Assembly: GCA_011526045.1 (NCBI GenBank)
Contig: WYBE01000068.1
Coordinates: 1 to 64,000 of the forward strand
Origin: Nevskiales bacterium
Lineage (GTDB): Bacteria; Pseudomonadota; Gammaproteobacteria; Steroidobacterales; GCA-2729495
DNA length: 64,000 bases
Direction of reading: 5' to 3'
A model generated the notes under the pieces. It saw only the letters and a program-made list of their open reading frames with translations, did no database searches and had not been told where the DNA came from. The first letter of the stretch is position 1; each line of letters opens with the position of its first letter. Below, in pieces: positions 37,382-45,958 of this stretch. The translations under genes were made by a program, and so were the position numbers.

Positions 37382-37739
37382 GAGTGCACCTGTTGCGCTG
37401 GAGTAGACAGCGCAACGCTATACCGCACCGATCGCGCACGTGCAAATACCGTCAGGGCCGGCACCCGCGCTGCGGTTGAACTGGTGGCGGGGATACTGCC
37501 CCGCAACAGGCACCATCCGGCGAACACCAGAGTGCTGCAGGTCGGGCGAGGGGTGAACCCCGTGGTCGGCCAGTTGCAGATCGCACCAGTCCGTGGAAGT
37601 ATTGCCGCAGACCAAGAATCGAACTGCCTGCCCGGTTGTTGCGTTTCTTTCCGACGTACCCTGCGGTCGCTCGCGTGCACGGCTTTGGGCGGACCGGGCG
37701 GTGAATGCCGGCAGTCGTGCCCATTGGGGAGACCGAGAG
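37382..37739. other. divergent intergenic region
   Basis: 358 bp without a supported gene. The left part holds the promoter and palindrome of the 36773-37381 gene (37392-37445, listed separately). The right part should hold the promoter of the plus-strand catabolic operon, but no clear -35/-10 pair is visible there. The ribosome binding site GGGGAG precedes 37740. Confidence 0.5.
37392..37445 (-). promoter_or_regulatory. promoter with 9-bp palindromic operator
   Basis: Minus strand: -35 TTGCAC (37445-37440), 17-bp spacer, -10 TATAGC (37422-37417). Directly downstream is a perfect inverted repeat, GTTGCGCTG (37392-37400) and CAGCGCAAC (37408-37416), separated by seven bases. It covers the expected transcription start, so it is either an operator for a repressor or a 5'-leader hairpin. 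Confidence 0.5.
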
Positions 37740-38405
37740 ATGCCCAGGAAACCCGCTTCCCGCAAGGCTCCCGCCGCCGGTTCGGCGACGCAGAACTACG
37801 CCGGCGTCTGGGGCAATCGCATGGGTTTCGGCCGCAAGCCCGCGGTGGTGGCCATCGATCTTCTGCAGGGCTACACGCTGCCCGGTGCGCCGCTGTACGC
37901 CCCCGGCGTGGTCAAGTGCGTTCGGGAAGTGCCGGAGCTGCTGAAGGCCGCGCGCAAGAACAAGGTGCCCGTGATCCACACCCGGGTGCTCTACAACCCG
38001 GCGACCTTCGAGGACGGAGGCGTGTGGATCAAGAAGGCGCCGGTACTGAAGTCGCTGGTGCCCGGCAACAAGTACGCCGAGTTCTGCCCGCAGGTCAAAC
38101 CCGCGAAGGGCGAAACGGTGATCGTCAAGAACTACGCGAGTTGCTTCTTCGGCACCTCGCTCGCCGCAACCCTGACGGCGATGGGCGTGGACACGCTGAT
38201 CATCGCCGGCTGCACCACGTCCGGCTGCATTCGCGCCTCCGCGGTGGACGCCGTGCAGCACGGGTTCCGGCCGATCGTCGTGCGCGAGTGCGTCGGCGAC
38301 CGCCACGACGGGCCCCACGAGGCGAACCTCTTCGATATCAATGCAAAGTACGGTGACGTGGTGAGCCGGGCCGAAGCAATCAGCTACATGAACTCGCTGC
38401 GCTGA
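37740..38405 (+). CDS. cysteine hydrolase, isochorismatase / N-carbamoylsarcosine amidase family
   Basis: 221 residues. The catalytic triad of the family is present: Asp40 (VVAIDLLQGY), Lys130 (VIVKNY) and Cys163 (GCTTSGCIRASA). The architecture is closest to amidases that hydrolyse N-carbamoyl or similar amide bonds. The first 20 residues are a basic Ala/Lys-rich tail, not a signal peptide. ATG 37740 is preceded by GGGGAG and GAGAG. It is the first gene of a plus-strand operon running to the deacetylase (15-base gap), small protein and cupins, so it probably releases ammonia or an amine in that catabolic route; the substrate is unknown. Confidence 0.88.
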   Translation: MPRKPASRKAPAAGSATQNYAGVWGNRMGFGRKPAVVAIDLLQGYTLPGAPLYAPGVVKCVREVPELLKAARKNKVPVIHTRVLYNPATFEDGGVWIKKAPVLKSLVPGNKYAEFCPQVKPAKGETVIVKNYASCFFGTSLAATLTAMGVDTLIIAGCTTSGCIRASAVDAVQHGFRPIVVRECVGDRHDGPHEANLFDINAKYGDVVSRAEAISYMNSLR

Positions 38406-38420
38406 GCGGAAGGTCACGAG

Positions 38421-39356
38421 ATGGCAAAGAAGGACAAGGGCAGCAAAAAGGCAGCGGCGCCGGCGAAGCGCCGCGGCGACCTGACCCAGAGCCCGCACTA
38501 CGACTTCGTGCCGATTATCGATCGCCCGAAATTCCGGCTGCCGAAAGGCGCGCGGGTTGCAGTCATTCCCTATATCAACATCGAGCATTTTCCGCACGAT
38601 ATTCCGGGGACGGCCATCATTCCGGGCACGCAGCGCTTCAACCCGGACCCGCTGAACTACGGCTGGCGCGACTACGGCAACCGCGTCGGGCTGTGGCGCA
38701 TGATCGAGCTGATGGACAAGATCGGCATGCGCGGCACGGTGTGCCTGAACTCGGAGATCATCCGCGAGTACCCGCGCATCATCGAGGAGACGCTGAAGCG
38801 CAAATGGGCCTTCATCGGCCACGGTGTCAATAACGCGCCGGCAAATTTCCTCTCCGGAATCGACGAGAAGAAGGAGCGCGAGATCGTCGGCGGCGTGCTG
38901 CGGGCCATGGAGAAGGCGCTCGGGCGCAAGACCAAGGGTTGGCTGTCGCCGTTTCTCACGCACACGAACAACACGCCGAACATCCTCACGGAGTTCGGGG
39001 TGGAGTATCTCTGCGACTACACGGCCGACGATCATCCGTTTCCCTTCAACGTCCGCAAGGGTTCCCTGATTGCCGTGCCCTACACCGTCGAGCTGAACGA
39101 CATCCCGGCCTTCCAGAACGTCGGGATCAGTTCCGAGGCGTTTGGCGACGCGATCGTCGACCAGTTCGACGTGCTCTACGACGAGGGCGCAGACAACGCG
39201 CGCTGCATGCCGATCTGCCTGCACACCTTCTGGGTCGGCCAGCCGAACAAGTTCAAGCACCTCAAGCGTGCCTTCGCCCACATCGCCAGCCACGACGACG
39301 TGTGGTTCACGACGGGCGATGAAGTCAACGACTGGTACCGCAAGAGCTTCATGTAA
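38421..39356 (+). CDS. polysaccharide deacetylase-family hydrolase (PuuE/allantoinase-like)
   Basis: 311 residues. After a lysine-rich N-terminus (KKDKGSKKAAAPAKRR) comes a NodB-like barrel of the type often named allantoinase/PuuE, with FIGHGVNN, GWLSPFLTHT, CDYTADDHPF and a C-terminal CLHTFWVGQP. Members hydrolyse amide bonds in small molecules such as allantoin rather than polysaccharides. There is no signal peptide, so it is cytoplasmic. AGGTCACGAG precedes the ATG. It is 15 bases after the cysteine hydrolase; two amide hydrolases in a row argue for breakdown of a nitrogen-containing compound, which is inference. Confidence 0.86.
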   Translation: MAKKDKGSKKAAAPAKRRGDLTQSPHYDFVPIIDRPKFRLPKGARVAVIPYINIEHFPHDIPGTAIIPGTQRFNPDPLNYGWRDYGNRVGLWRMIELMDKIGMRGTVCLNSEIIREYPRIIEETLKRKWAFIGHGVNNAPANFLSGIDEKKEREIVGGVLRAMEKALGRKTKGWLSPFLTHTNNTPNILTEFGVEYLCDYTADDHPFPFNVRKGSLIAVPYTVELNDIPAFQNVGISSEAFGDAIVDQFDVLYDEGADNARCMPICLHTFWVGQPNKFKHLKRAFAHIASHDDVWFTTGDEVNDWYRKSFM

Positions 39357-39397
39357 AAGCGGCTCCGGCCGCGATCTGACGACAGGAAACAGCACAC

Positions 39398-39664
39398 ATG
39401 GCAAAACGAGTCCAGGACGTGAAACCGGCGCGCAAGCCCGATGCGGCCGTCTGGTTCAAGGAAAACGTCGCCGAGCAGAAGAAGCGCTACGCCGCGATAG
39501 TCAAGGAGATGGACGGCCTCGAGCGTGACCGGCAGAAGTGGTACACGGAGTTTCTGCGCATCGTCTCGACGAAAGGCTGGAACGTGAACGGCGACCAGCG
39601 TGTCGTCGTGCCGGCACGCAACCTGCCGAAGAAGCCCAAGGGAAAAAGCAAGGTCGTGTTCTGA
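39398..39664 (+). CDS. small basic protein of unknown function
   Basis: 88 residues, highly charged, with no signal or membrane segment (KENVAEQKKRYAAIVKEM, then a Lys-rich C-terminus PKKPKGKSK). It has a ribosome binding site (GACAGGAAAC) and lies in the operon 41 bases after the deacetylase and 75 before the first cupin. It resembles a small subunit or accessory protein. I do not recognise the family. Confidence 0.7.
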   Translation: MAKRVQDVKPARKPDAAVWFKENVAEQKKRYAAIVKEMDGLERDRQKWYTEFLRIVSTKGWNVNGDQRVVVPARNLPKKPKGKSKVVF

Positions 39665-39739
39665 GTGGTGTGCCCGGGTGGCACACGCAGGAGCGGCATC
39701 AGCCGCAGTTGACGACCAAGGATAACCAGGAGATCAGCA

Positions 39740-40729
39740 GTGGCCCGTCCCCATATCGAGCCCTACGTGGAGCTCAACGATTCCTTCAGAAAATTCGACA
39801 TTGCCGGCTTCAAGGGCAGTCACTACAAGGTGCTGTCCCTCGATGTGGACACCGGCGCGTGCACGCTGAAAGTCCGCTATGACGGCGGCTACAAGCGCAA
39901 GCCGGGCCTGTCGTACTCGGATGTCGAGATCTTCGTCCTCACCGGCGAGATCCGGGTCGGCAAGGAGAACTGGCGCGAGGGCCACTATGCCTACATCCCG
40001 GCCGGCATGGCGGTCGAGGCGCTCAGCGTGCCGCAGGGCGCCGAGGCCCTCGTGATGTACAACGATTCGGAGCCGCACTTCGAGGAATCCGGCGAGAGCC
40101 ACGAGCTGGCATTGCGCGAAGCGTACTCGTCCATGAACACCTACGAGGATGCGCCCTGGGCGCCCGGCAACCTGGTATCCCCGTCGGTTGCGAGCGGCTG
40201 CCTGATCAAGGTTCTGCACTTCGACCCCCTGACCGAAGCGCTGTCGTTCCTCTACTGCATGACGCCGCGCTTTGCGCAGGACAACATCTCCTACCACGAC
40301 TGCGCGGAGGAGAGCTACCACATCTGGGGCACCTCGTGGATGCTGCAGTTCGGTGACCTGCCGACCGGCGGCTATTTCTGGCGCCCGCCCTACATCAATC
40401 ACGGCTCGTTCCGCTGCAAGTACGGGACGATCGCCTTCGGCCGTACCGACTCGAGGCTGCACAACTATTTTCATTACAACCCATGGACCAACCCGAAGCA
40501 GAACCTGCTGCGGGCCGCGGCCCATGTCTACCGGCAACGGCCGATGCTCTACAACTGGTCGGCGTCCGACGGCCACAATCACCCGCACGGTCCGCCCGAC
40601 TTCCAGCTCCCGCACTACCACGACGATGCCCATCTGCGGGACCTGCACGGCCACCATCCCGGTCACGACCACGACCACGAGCAGCCGCGGCCGAAGAAGG
40701 CGGGCAGGAAAGCGAAAGCGAAGCGCTGA
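39740..40729 (+). CDS. two-domain cupin with His-rich tail, copy 1
   Basis: 329 residues. GTG start with GGAG eight bases upstream. Two cupin halves are visible: SYSDVEIFVLTGEIRVG...YAYIPAG (about residues 55-95) and HDCAEESYHIWGTSWMLQFGD...YINHGSFRC (about 190-235). The last 50 residues are His/Asp-rich (DGHNHPHG, HYHDDAHL, HGHHPGHDHDHE) followed by a lysine tail, likely to bind metal. Cupins of this type are metal-dependent isomerases, dioxygenases or sensors. It is a tandem duplicate with the gene 46 bases downstream; both open with GTGGCCCGTCC. Confidence 0.84.
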   Translation: MARPHIEPYVELNDSFRKFDIAGFKGSHYKVLSLDVDTGACTLKVRYDGGYKRKPGLSYSDVEIFVLTGEIRVGKENWREGHYAYIPAGMAVEALSVPQGAEALVMYNDSEPHFEESGESHELALREAYSSMNTYEDAPWAPGNLVSPSVASGCLIKVLHFDPLTEALSFLYCMTPRFAQDNISYHDCAEESYHIWGTSWMLQFGDLPTGGYFWRPPYINHGSFRCKYGTIAFGRTDSRLHNYFHYNPWTNPKQNLLRAAAHVYRQRPMLYNWSASDGHNHPHGPPDFQLPHYHDDAHLRDLHGHHPGHDHDHEQPRPKKAGRKAKAKR

Positions 40730-40775
40730 TCGATGCCAGCGCGCGTGGTTTCCCGGTCCTGATGGAACGCCGGCG

Positions 40776-41762
40776 GTGGCCCGTCCACACATCGAGCCTT
40801 ACGTCGAACTGAACGACCCGTTCAGGAAGTTCGACATCGCGGGCTTCCGGGGCAGCCTCTACAAACTCCTGTCGCTCGACGTGGACACCGGCGCCTGCAC
40901 GCTCAAGGTCCGCTTCAACGGCGGTTACCGGCGCAAGCCGGGGCTGTCCTACTCCGATGTCGAGATCTTCGTGCTGAACGGCGAGATCCGCGTCGGCGGG
41001 GAGACCTGGCGCGAGGGGCATTTTGCCTACGTGCCCGCCGGCATGGCGATCGGTGCGATCGACGTGCCGCAGGGCGCCGAGGCGCTGGTCATGTTCAACG
41101 ACTCGGAGCCCAACTTCGAGGAGTCTGCCGAGAACCATGAGCTCGCGCTGACCGAGGGCTACGTTTCGCTGAACGGTTACGAGGACCGGCCGTGGCAGGG
41201 CATCGGGCGCGTCCAGCCGAGTGTCGCCACCGGCTGCCTTAGCAAGATACTGCGGATGGATCCGCTGACCGAGGGCTACACCTTTCTTTACTGCATGACT
41301 CCGCGGTTCGTGCAGGACAACATCTCGTACCACGATTGCGCCGAAGAGAGTTACCACATCTGGGGCACCTCGTGGATGCTGCAGTTCGGTGACCTGCCGA
41401 CGGGCGGCTATTTCTGGCGCCCGGCGTATATCAACCACGGCTCGTTCCGCTGCAGGTACGGCACCATTGCGCTCGGCCGGACGAACTCGCGACTGCACAA
41501 CTACTTCCACTTCAATCCGTGGACCAACCCTGCGGAGAACCTGCGGCGCGCCGCCGCGCAGGTGTACCGCCAGCGCCCGCAGCTGTATCGCTGGCAGGCG
41601 ACCGACGGCCACAACCACCCGCACGGCCCGCCGGATTTCCAGCACCCGCACTACCACGACGACGCGCATCTGCGCGATTTGCACGGCCACCACCCAGGCC
41701 ACAGCCACGACGAAGAGAGCGCCGCAGGGCAGAGGAAGACCAGGCCGAAAGCCGCGCAGTGA
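40776..41762 (+). CDS. two-domain cupin with His-rich tail, copy 2
   Basis: 328 residues from GTG 40776, chosen because the protein then begins with the same residues as its tandem paralogue (VARPHIEPYVELND) and matches it in length; in-frame sequence further upstream is only the shifted frame of copy 1. Both cupin halves and the His-rich tail (HNHPHG, HYHDDAHL, HGHHPGHSHDEE) are kept. Differences cluster outside the barrel strands, suggesting both copies are functional and possibly heteromeric. The ribosome binding site is weak (GGAACG). Confidence 0.83.
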   Translation: MARPHIEPYVELNDPFRKFDIAGFRGSLYKLLSLDVDTGACTLKVRFNGGYRRKPGLSYSDVEIFVLNGEIRVGGETWREGHFAYVPAGMAIGAIDVPQGAEALVMFNDSEPNFEESAENHELALTEGYVSLNGYEDRPWQGIGRVQPSVATGCLSKILRMDPLTEGYTFLYCMTPRFVQDNISYHDCAEESYHIWGTSWMLQFGDLPTGGYFWRPAYINHGSFRCRYGTIALGRTNSRLHNYFHFNPWTNPAENLRRAAAQVYRQRPQLYRWQATDGHNHPHGPPDFQHPHYHDDAHLRDLHGHHPGHSHDEESAAGQRKTRPKAAQ

Positions 41763-41802
41763 TGCCCGCACGCCGGCCCGGGCCCGCGCTGCTCCGGTCC
41801 CC

Positions 41803-42987
41803 ATGCCAATCCTGCTGATCACCATCGTCCTGTCCGGTCTCGGCTTCGGGCTCGTCCTGCCGGGCATGCCGTTCGTGGCCGAGAACCTCGGCGCATCGCC
41901 GGCGCTCGCCACGTTCATCCTCGGCCTCTACGCCTGGGGGCAGTTCATTTCCACCACGGTCTGGGGCCGGTTGTCCGATCGCGTCGGGCGCAAACCGGTC
42001 CTGATCATCACCATCGGCGGCACGGCGTTCGCCTACCTGCTGATGGCGTTTGCGTCCAACGTCTGGATCCTGGCGGCCGGGCGTGCCCTGAGCGGGCTGA
42101 TGGGCGGACTCGCGCCGGCGATGGCGTATGTATCCGACGTGACGCCGCCGGAGCGGCGCGCGCAGGGCATGGGCTCGGTCGGTGCGGCGATGAGCCTCGG
42201 TTTCGTGATCGGCCCGGCGATCGGTGGCGTACTGGGCGGCCGGGACGCGGCGACCGCCAGCCTGCTCGTGCCGGGACTGGTCGCGTTCTGCATTGCCACG
42301 GTGGCTGCGATCGGGACGGTGTTCTTTCTGAAAGAGAGCCTGCCGCCGGAGAAGCGCGTGTCGGCCATGCGGCCGGATGCGCCAGTGCATCGTCCAGGCC
42401 TGCGGGAACTGCTCGGCCGCCCGCTCATGATGCGGCTGCTGATCCTGGGGTTCTTCGTCTACATCGCGATGGCGATGTTCGAGACGATTTTTCCGTTCTG
42501 GACCAAGGCACGGTTCGCATGGGGACCGCGCGAGGTCGGACTGAGTTTCACGTGGCTCGCGGTCGTCGTCGGCATCACGCAGGGCCTGGTCGTCGGCCGC
42601 CTGGCCCCGGTGATCGGCGAAGGGCGTCTCGCCATGGGCGGGCTGGCCGCCTATGCACTCGGTCTGGCGTGGATGACGCAGGCGCCAGGCTGGGAGCTGA
42701 TGCTCATCGGCGTGACGCTGACCGGTGGCGGAGGGGGCGCGTTCCTGACCGCCATGTCGAGTTTCGTGTCGAAATGCGCCGGTGCCCACGAGCGTGGCCT
42801 CGTGCTCGGCACCTACCAGTCGGCCAGCTGGGCCGGCCGGTCCGTCGGCCCGGCCTTGTCCGGGGTTTTGTTCAATGAGATCGGCGCGCAGAGTCCGCTG
42901 GCCGTCGGCGCCCTGATCATGCTGCCCTGTATCGCGTTGCTCGCCACGATCATGGCCCGCGACGCTCGCATTGCGGCTGGCCGGTGA
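41803..42987 (+). CDS. MFS transporter, TetA/Bcr-like
   Basis: 394 residues with 12 membrane helices and the MFS motif GRLSDRVGRKPVLI between helices 2 and 3 and GLMGGLAPAMAYVSD in helix 4-5, as in 12-helix drug/organic solute:H+ antiporters. ATG 41803 begins at helix 1. It is 40 bases after the second cupin, and its context suggests uptake of the compound handled by this cluster or efflux of a by-product. Confidence 0.88.
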   Translation: MPILLITIVLSGLGFGLVLPGMPFVAENLGASPALATFILGLYAWGQFISTTVWGRLSDRVGRKPVLIITIGGTAFAYLLMAFASNVWILAAGRALSGLMGGLAPAMAYVSDVTPPERRAQGMGSVGAAMSLGFVIGPAIGGVLGGRDAATASLLVPGLVAFCIATVAAIGTVFFLKESLPPEKRVSAMRPDAPVHRPGLRELLGRPLMMRLLILGFFVYIAMAMFETIFPFWTKARFAWGPREVGLSFTWLAVVVGITQGLVVGRLAPVIGEGRLAMGGLAAYALGLAWMTQAPGWELMLIGVTLTGGGGGAFLTAMSSFVSKCAGAHERGLVLGTYQSASWAGRSVGPALSGVLFNEIGAQSPLAVGALIMLPCIALLATIMARDARIAAGR

Positions 42988-43033
42988 CCGCTGAGCTGGC
43001 CGCGGGGTGACCGCCTGGCCTGCCTGAAGCACC

Positions 43034-43039
43034 TATAAT
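43034..43039 (+). promoter_or_regulatory. consensus -10 TATAAT upstream of second Rieske gene
   Basis: A perfect TATAAT stands 52 bases before the Rieske start, in the 104-bp gap after the MFS gene. No good -35 accompanies it. It suggests that the Rieske-EAL-SDR genes can be transcribed separately from the cupin operon. Confidence 0.5.
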
Positions 43040-43091
43040 CCGGCGTCATGGCATGCTGCGACTGGCCGACATGGAATGAGGGTGAAGGGCG

Positions 43092-44231
43092 ATGTATATC
43101 AATTTCTGGTATCCGATGGCGACCAGCGAAGAGCTCGCAGGCAAGCCACTGCGGGTCCGGGCACTGCAGCAGGATTTTGTCGTCTATCGTGATTCGCAGG
43201 GCAAGGCGCACTGCCTGGCGAATACCTGCACGCATCGCGGCGGCTCGCTCGCCGGCGGCAAGATCGTCGGCGACCACGTCCAGTGTCCGTACCACGGCTG
43301 GCAGTTCGACGGCGGTGGCCATTGCAGGCGTATCCCCTCGCTCGGCGCCAACGCCAGCATTCCCGGGCGTACGCGGGTGGACGCGTACCCGGTGGATGAA
43401 CGCTACGGCCTCGTATTTGCGTTCCTCGGGGATCTGCCCGAGGCCGAACGCCCGCCGATACTCGACGTGAAGGAGTGGGGCGAGACGGGCTGGCGCGCAA
43501 CCCTGCAGCACTTCGAGATCAAGGGCAATTACGAGCGCTCGATCGAGAACGGTATCGACCCGGCGCACAACGAGTACGTGCACGACACGCACGGTTTCAG
43601 CGGTGAGCGCGAAGAGGAGTACAAGGTCGGCGACATGCGCATGGAGCAGACGCAGTGGGGCCGCGGCTTCTGGCATACGTTCAAGGCGCCACCGTTGCAG
43701 GGTGAGCTCAAGCAGTACCGGCCGGGCGAAGGCACGCTGGAAGCGGGCACGGGCTACCACGGCACCAATCACGTCTGGACGTTCATCCATCCCGCGCCCA
43801 ACTACCTCATTCACCAGTATCTCTACGAGCGGCCGATCGACGAGGAGCGCACGCACCTGTACCTCGTGTGCGAGCGCAACTTTGCGCTGGAGGAAAAGAG
43901 CGACGCCTACGTCATCGAGCGCAACCAGTACGTGGCCAACCAGGACCTGAAGATCATCGAGAGTCTTCATCCCGTGATGACGCCGGACACCAACACCAGG
44001 GAGTTCATGGTGCCGTCCGACCGCTGCATCCTGCTCTACCGCGAATCGCAGAAGGAGTGGGAGCAGAAGGGCTGGCGCATCGATGTCGACGCCGTCAATG
44101 CCGGCCGTAGCAAGGCGGCTTTCGCGATCCCGAGCCCTGCCCGCCGCGAGGCGAAGGGCTGGGTGCTCGACCCGGTGCCGCTGGTGAAACCTGCCAAAGC
44201 CGGCGAGGCGGGTCGGAAGGCGGCGGGCTGA
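43092..44231 (+). CDS. Rieske non-heme iron oxygenase, paralogue of 1733-2884
   Basis: 379 residues. The Rieske cluster ligands are C46-x-H48 and C65-x2-H68 (CTH...CPYH), at the same positions as in the paralogue; the iron site is D156-x2-H159-x4-H164 (DPAHNEYVHDTH). GAGGGTGAAGGGCG precedes the ATG. It is cytoplasmic. No ferredoxin or reductase partner is in the window. Its place after the amidase/cupin/MFS genes supports a role in ring opening or N-/O-demethylation of the cluster substrate; this is inference. Confidence 0.92.
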   Translation: MYINFWYPMATSEELAGKPLRVRALQQDFVVYRDSQGKAHCLANTCTHRGGSLAGGKIVGDHVQCPYHGWQFDGGGHCRRIPSLGANASIPGRTRVDAYPVDERYGLVFAFLGDLPEAERPPILDVKEWGETGWRATLQHFEIKGNYERSIENGIDPAHNEYVHDTHGFSGEREEEYKVGDMRMEQTQWGRGFWHTFKAPPLQGELKQYRPGEGTLEAGTGYHGTNHVWTFIHPAPNYLIHQYLYERPIDEERTHLYLVCERNFALEEKSDAYVIERNQYVANQDLKIIESLHPVMTPDTNTREFMVPSDRCILLYRESQKEWEQKGWRIDVDAVNAGRSKAAFAIPSPARREAKGWVLDPVPLVKPAKAGEAGRKAAG

Positions 44232-44273
44232 GGCGCGACCCGGCCCGGCCACTGACGGCGTGTGGAGCGTGCC

Positions 44274-45053
44274 ATGAGCGACCCGCGGATCGATCGTCTC
44301 GTTGCGTGGTACCAGCCGATCGTAGACCTGAACACCGGCCGGGTTGCGGGCCTGGAGGTGCTGAGCCGGCTGCGTGCAGACGATGGCTCCGTCGCCTCGG
44401 CCGGCGCACTGATGAACGAGATCGAGCGCGACCCCGCAGCGCAATATGCACTGATTCGCCGGCTGCTCGATACCATCCAGCGCGACATCGTCCCGATGTT
44501 CGACCGCCGCCCTGACTTCTACGTCAGCATCAACATCCCGCCATCCGTGATCGGCACCGGGCGCATTGCGCCGATGCTGGCCGATCTGGGCCTGGCGAAG
44601 TGGCTGCCGCGGTTCATGATGGAGCTGACCGAGCGGCAGGCGCTCACCGAGCTTGGACGTTCCTCGATCGACTACGCGCGATCCATCGGTATCGCGGTGG
44701 CCGTGGACGATTTCGGCACTGGCCATAGCGGCCTGTCGCAGATCGTCGGCCTGGATCTCGACGTCATCAAGATCGATCGCAGCCTGCTGGTCCCGATCCT
44801 GGAGAACCGCTCCGCGCAACGCATGATGCGCGGCATCGTCGGGCTGGCGGCAGCGTTGCGGATGCGAACCGTGGCCGAAGGCGTGGAGACCTGGGAGGAA
44901 GCGTTCTTCCTGCGGGCAGTCGGCGTCGACTACGGGCAGGGGTTCTACTGGAGCAAGGCAGTGCCCGCGGCCGGCGTCGAGGCGCTGCTGCAACATGGAT
45001 TCGCGCACACGCTCAAACGCCCACACGCGGACCCGGGGAGGCAACATGACTGA
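44274..45053 (+). CDS. EAL-domain cyclic-di-GMP phosphodiesterase
   Basis: 259 residues, a stand-alone EAL domain with no sensor. The signature reads E28-V-L rather than EAL. The metal and catalytic residues are kept: N87, E117, D145-D146 (DDFGTG), K166 (IKIDRS), E202 (AEGVET) and Q222 (GQGFYW), so it should hydrolyse c-di-GMP in the cytoplasm. ATG 44274 has GGAG six bases upstream; a GTG at 44262 is less likely. It lies in a metabolic gene string and overlaps the following SDR gene by eight bases, an unusual place for a signalling enzyme. Confidence 0.9.
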   Translation: MSDPRIDRLVAWYQPIVDLNTGRVAGLEVLSRLRADDGSVASAGALMNEIERDPAAQYALIRRLLDTIQRDIVPMFDRRPDFYVSINIPPSVIGTGRIAPMLADLGLAKWLPRFMMELTERQALTELGRSSIDYARSIGIAVAVDDFGTGHSGLSQIVGLDLDVIKIDRSLLVPILENRSAQRMMRGIVGLAAALRMRTVAEGVETWEEAFFLRAVGVDYGQGFYWSKAVPAAGVEALLQHGFAHTLKRPHADPGRQHD

Positions 45054-45897
45054 CGGGAACGAGACAAGGCGGGCACAAGGTTCCGCCGACCGGCGCGAGT
45101 TCATCGCGGCATCCATCGCGCTGGCGGTGCCCGGGGCGAACACGCTCGCCGTCGAGGCCGCGGACGACAGGACGAAGCCCGCGGGCGAAGCCGCGCCCAC
45201 CGTGCTGATCACAGGCTCGAATCGCGGCATCGGACTGGAGTTTGCCCGCCGCTATGCCGCACGTGGCTGGCGGGTGATTGCGACCTGCCGGCATCCGGCC
45301 GCTGCCGCCGCACTGCATGAGCTCACGGCCGGGCAGCCGCGCGTGGTGGTCGAGGCCCTCGATGTCGCCGATCACGCCACGGTGGATGCGCTCGCTGCGA
45401 AATACGCCGGGCAGCCGATCGACGTCCTGCTGAACAACGCCGGCATTGGTGGCGGCAGCGACAACCAGGCGTTTGGCCGGCTGCGTTACGACGTCTTTCC
45501 ACAGCTGATGAAAGTAAACGCCGAGGGACCGATCAAGATGTGCGAGGCGTTCCTGGCGCAGGTCGCGGCGAGCGGGCAGAAGAAAATGATCACGGTCTCC
45601 AGCAGCCAGGGGTCGATCGGGCGCGTGACGATGCCCATGCTCTACTGGTATCGATCGAGCAAGGCGGCCGTGAACATGCTGATGCGCAACCTCGCCTTCG
45701 AGCTGAAGGGCCGCGGCATCGTGGTGGGGCTCGTGACTCCCGGGCCGACCGACACCGACTTCATGGCCGGTCTGCCGAAGAAGATGCTGCGACCGGTCGC
45801 GGACGCAGTGACCGACATGATGCGCGAAATCGACGGCCTCGACCTCTCGAGGACCGGACAGTTTCTGGGGTTCAAGGGCGACGTGTTGCCCTGGTGA
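45046..45897 (+). CDS. short-chain dehydrogenase with twin-arginine-like signal, copy 1
   Basis: 283 residues. A Tat-like leader (DRREFIAASIALAVPGA, residues 15-31) precedes the SDR fold: TGSNRGIG at 56-63, NNAG at 130-133, the serine strand VSSSQGS, and Y202-x3-K206. It is an NAD(P)-dependent oxidoreductase; if exported by Tat it would carry its cofactor folded. GGGGAGG upstream sets ATG 45046, which overlaps the EAL gene by eight bases. It is paralogous to the SDR at 45959. Confidence 0.86.
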   Translation: MTDGNETRRAQGSADRREFIAASIALAVPGANTLAVEAADDRTKPAGEAAPTVLITGSNRGIGLEFARRYAARGWRVIATCRHPAAAAALHELTAGQPRVVVEALDVADHATVDALAAKYAGQPIDVLLNNAGIGGGSDNQAFGRLRYDVFPQLMKVNAEGPIKMCEAFLAQVAASGQKKMITVSSSQGSIGRVTMPMLYWYRSSKAAVNMLMRNLAFELKGRGIVVGLVTPGPTDTDFMAGLPKKMLRPVADAVTDMMREIDGLDLSRTGQFLGFKGDVLPW

Positions 45898-45958
45898 GGC
45901 CCGGCGCACGGGTGGTGACGGGGTCGCAAGCGAGCAACTGACGACAGGAGCATCGACG

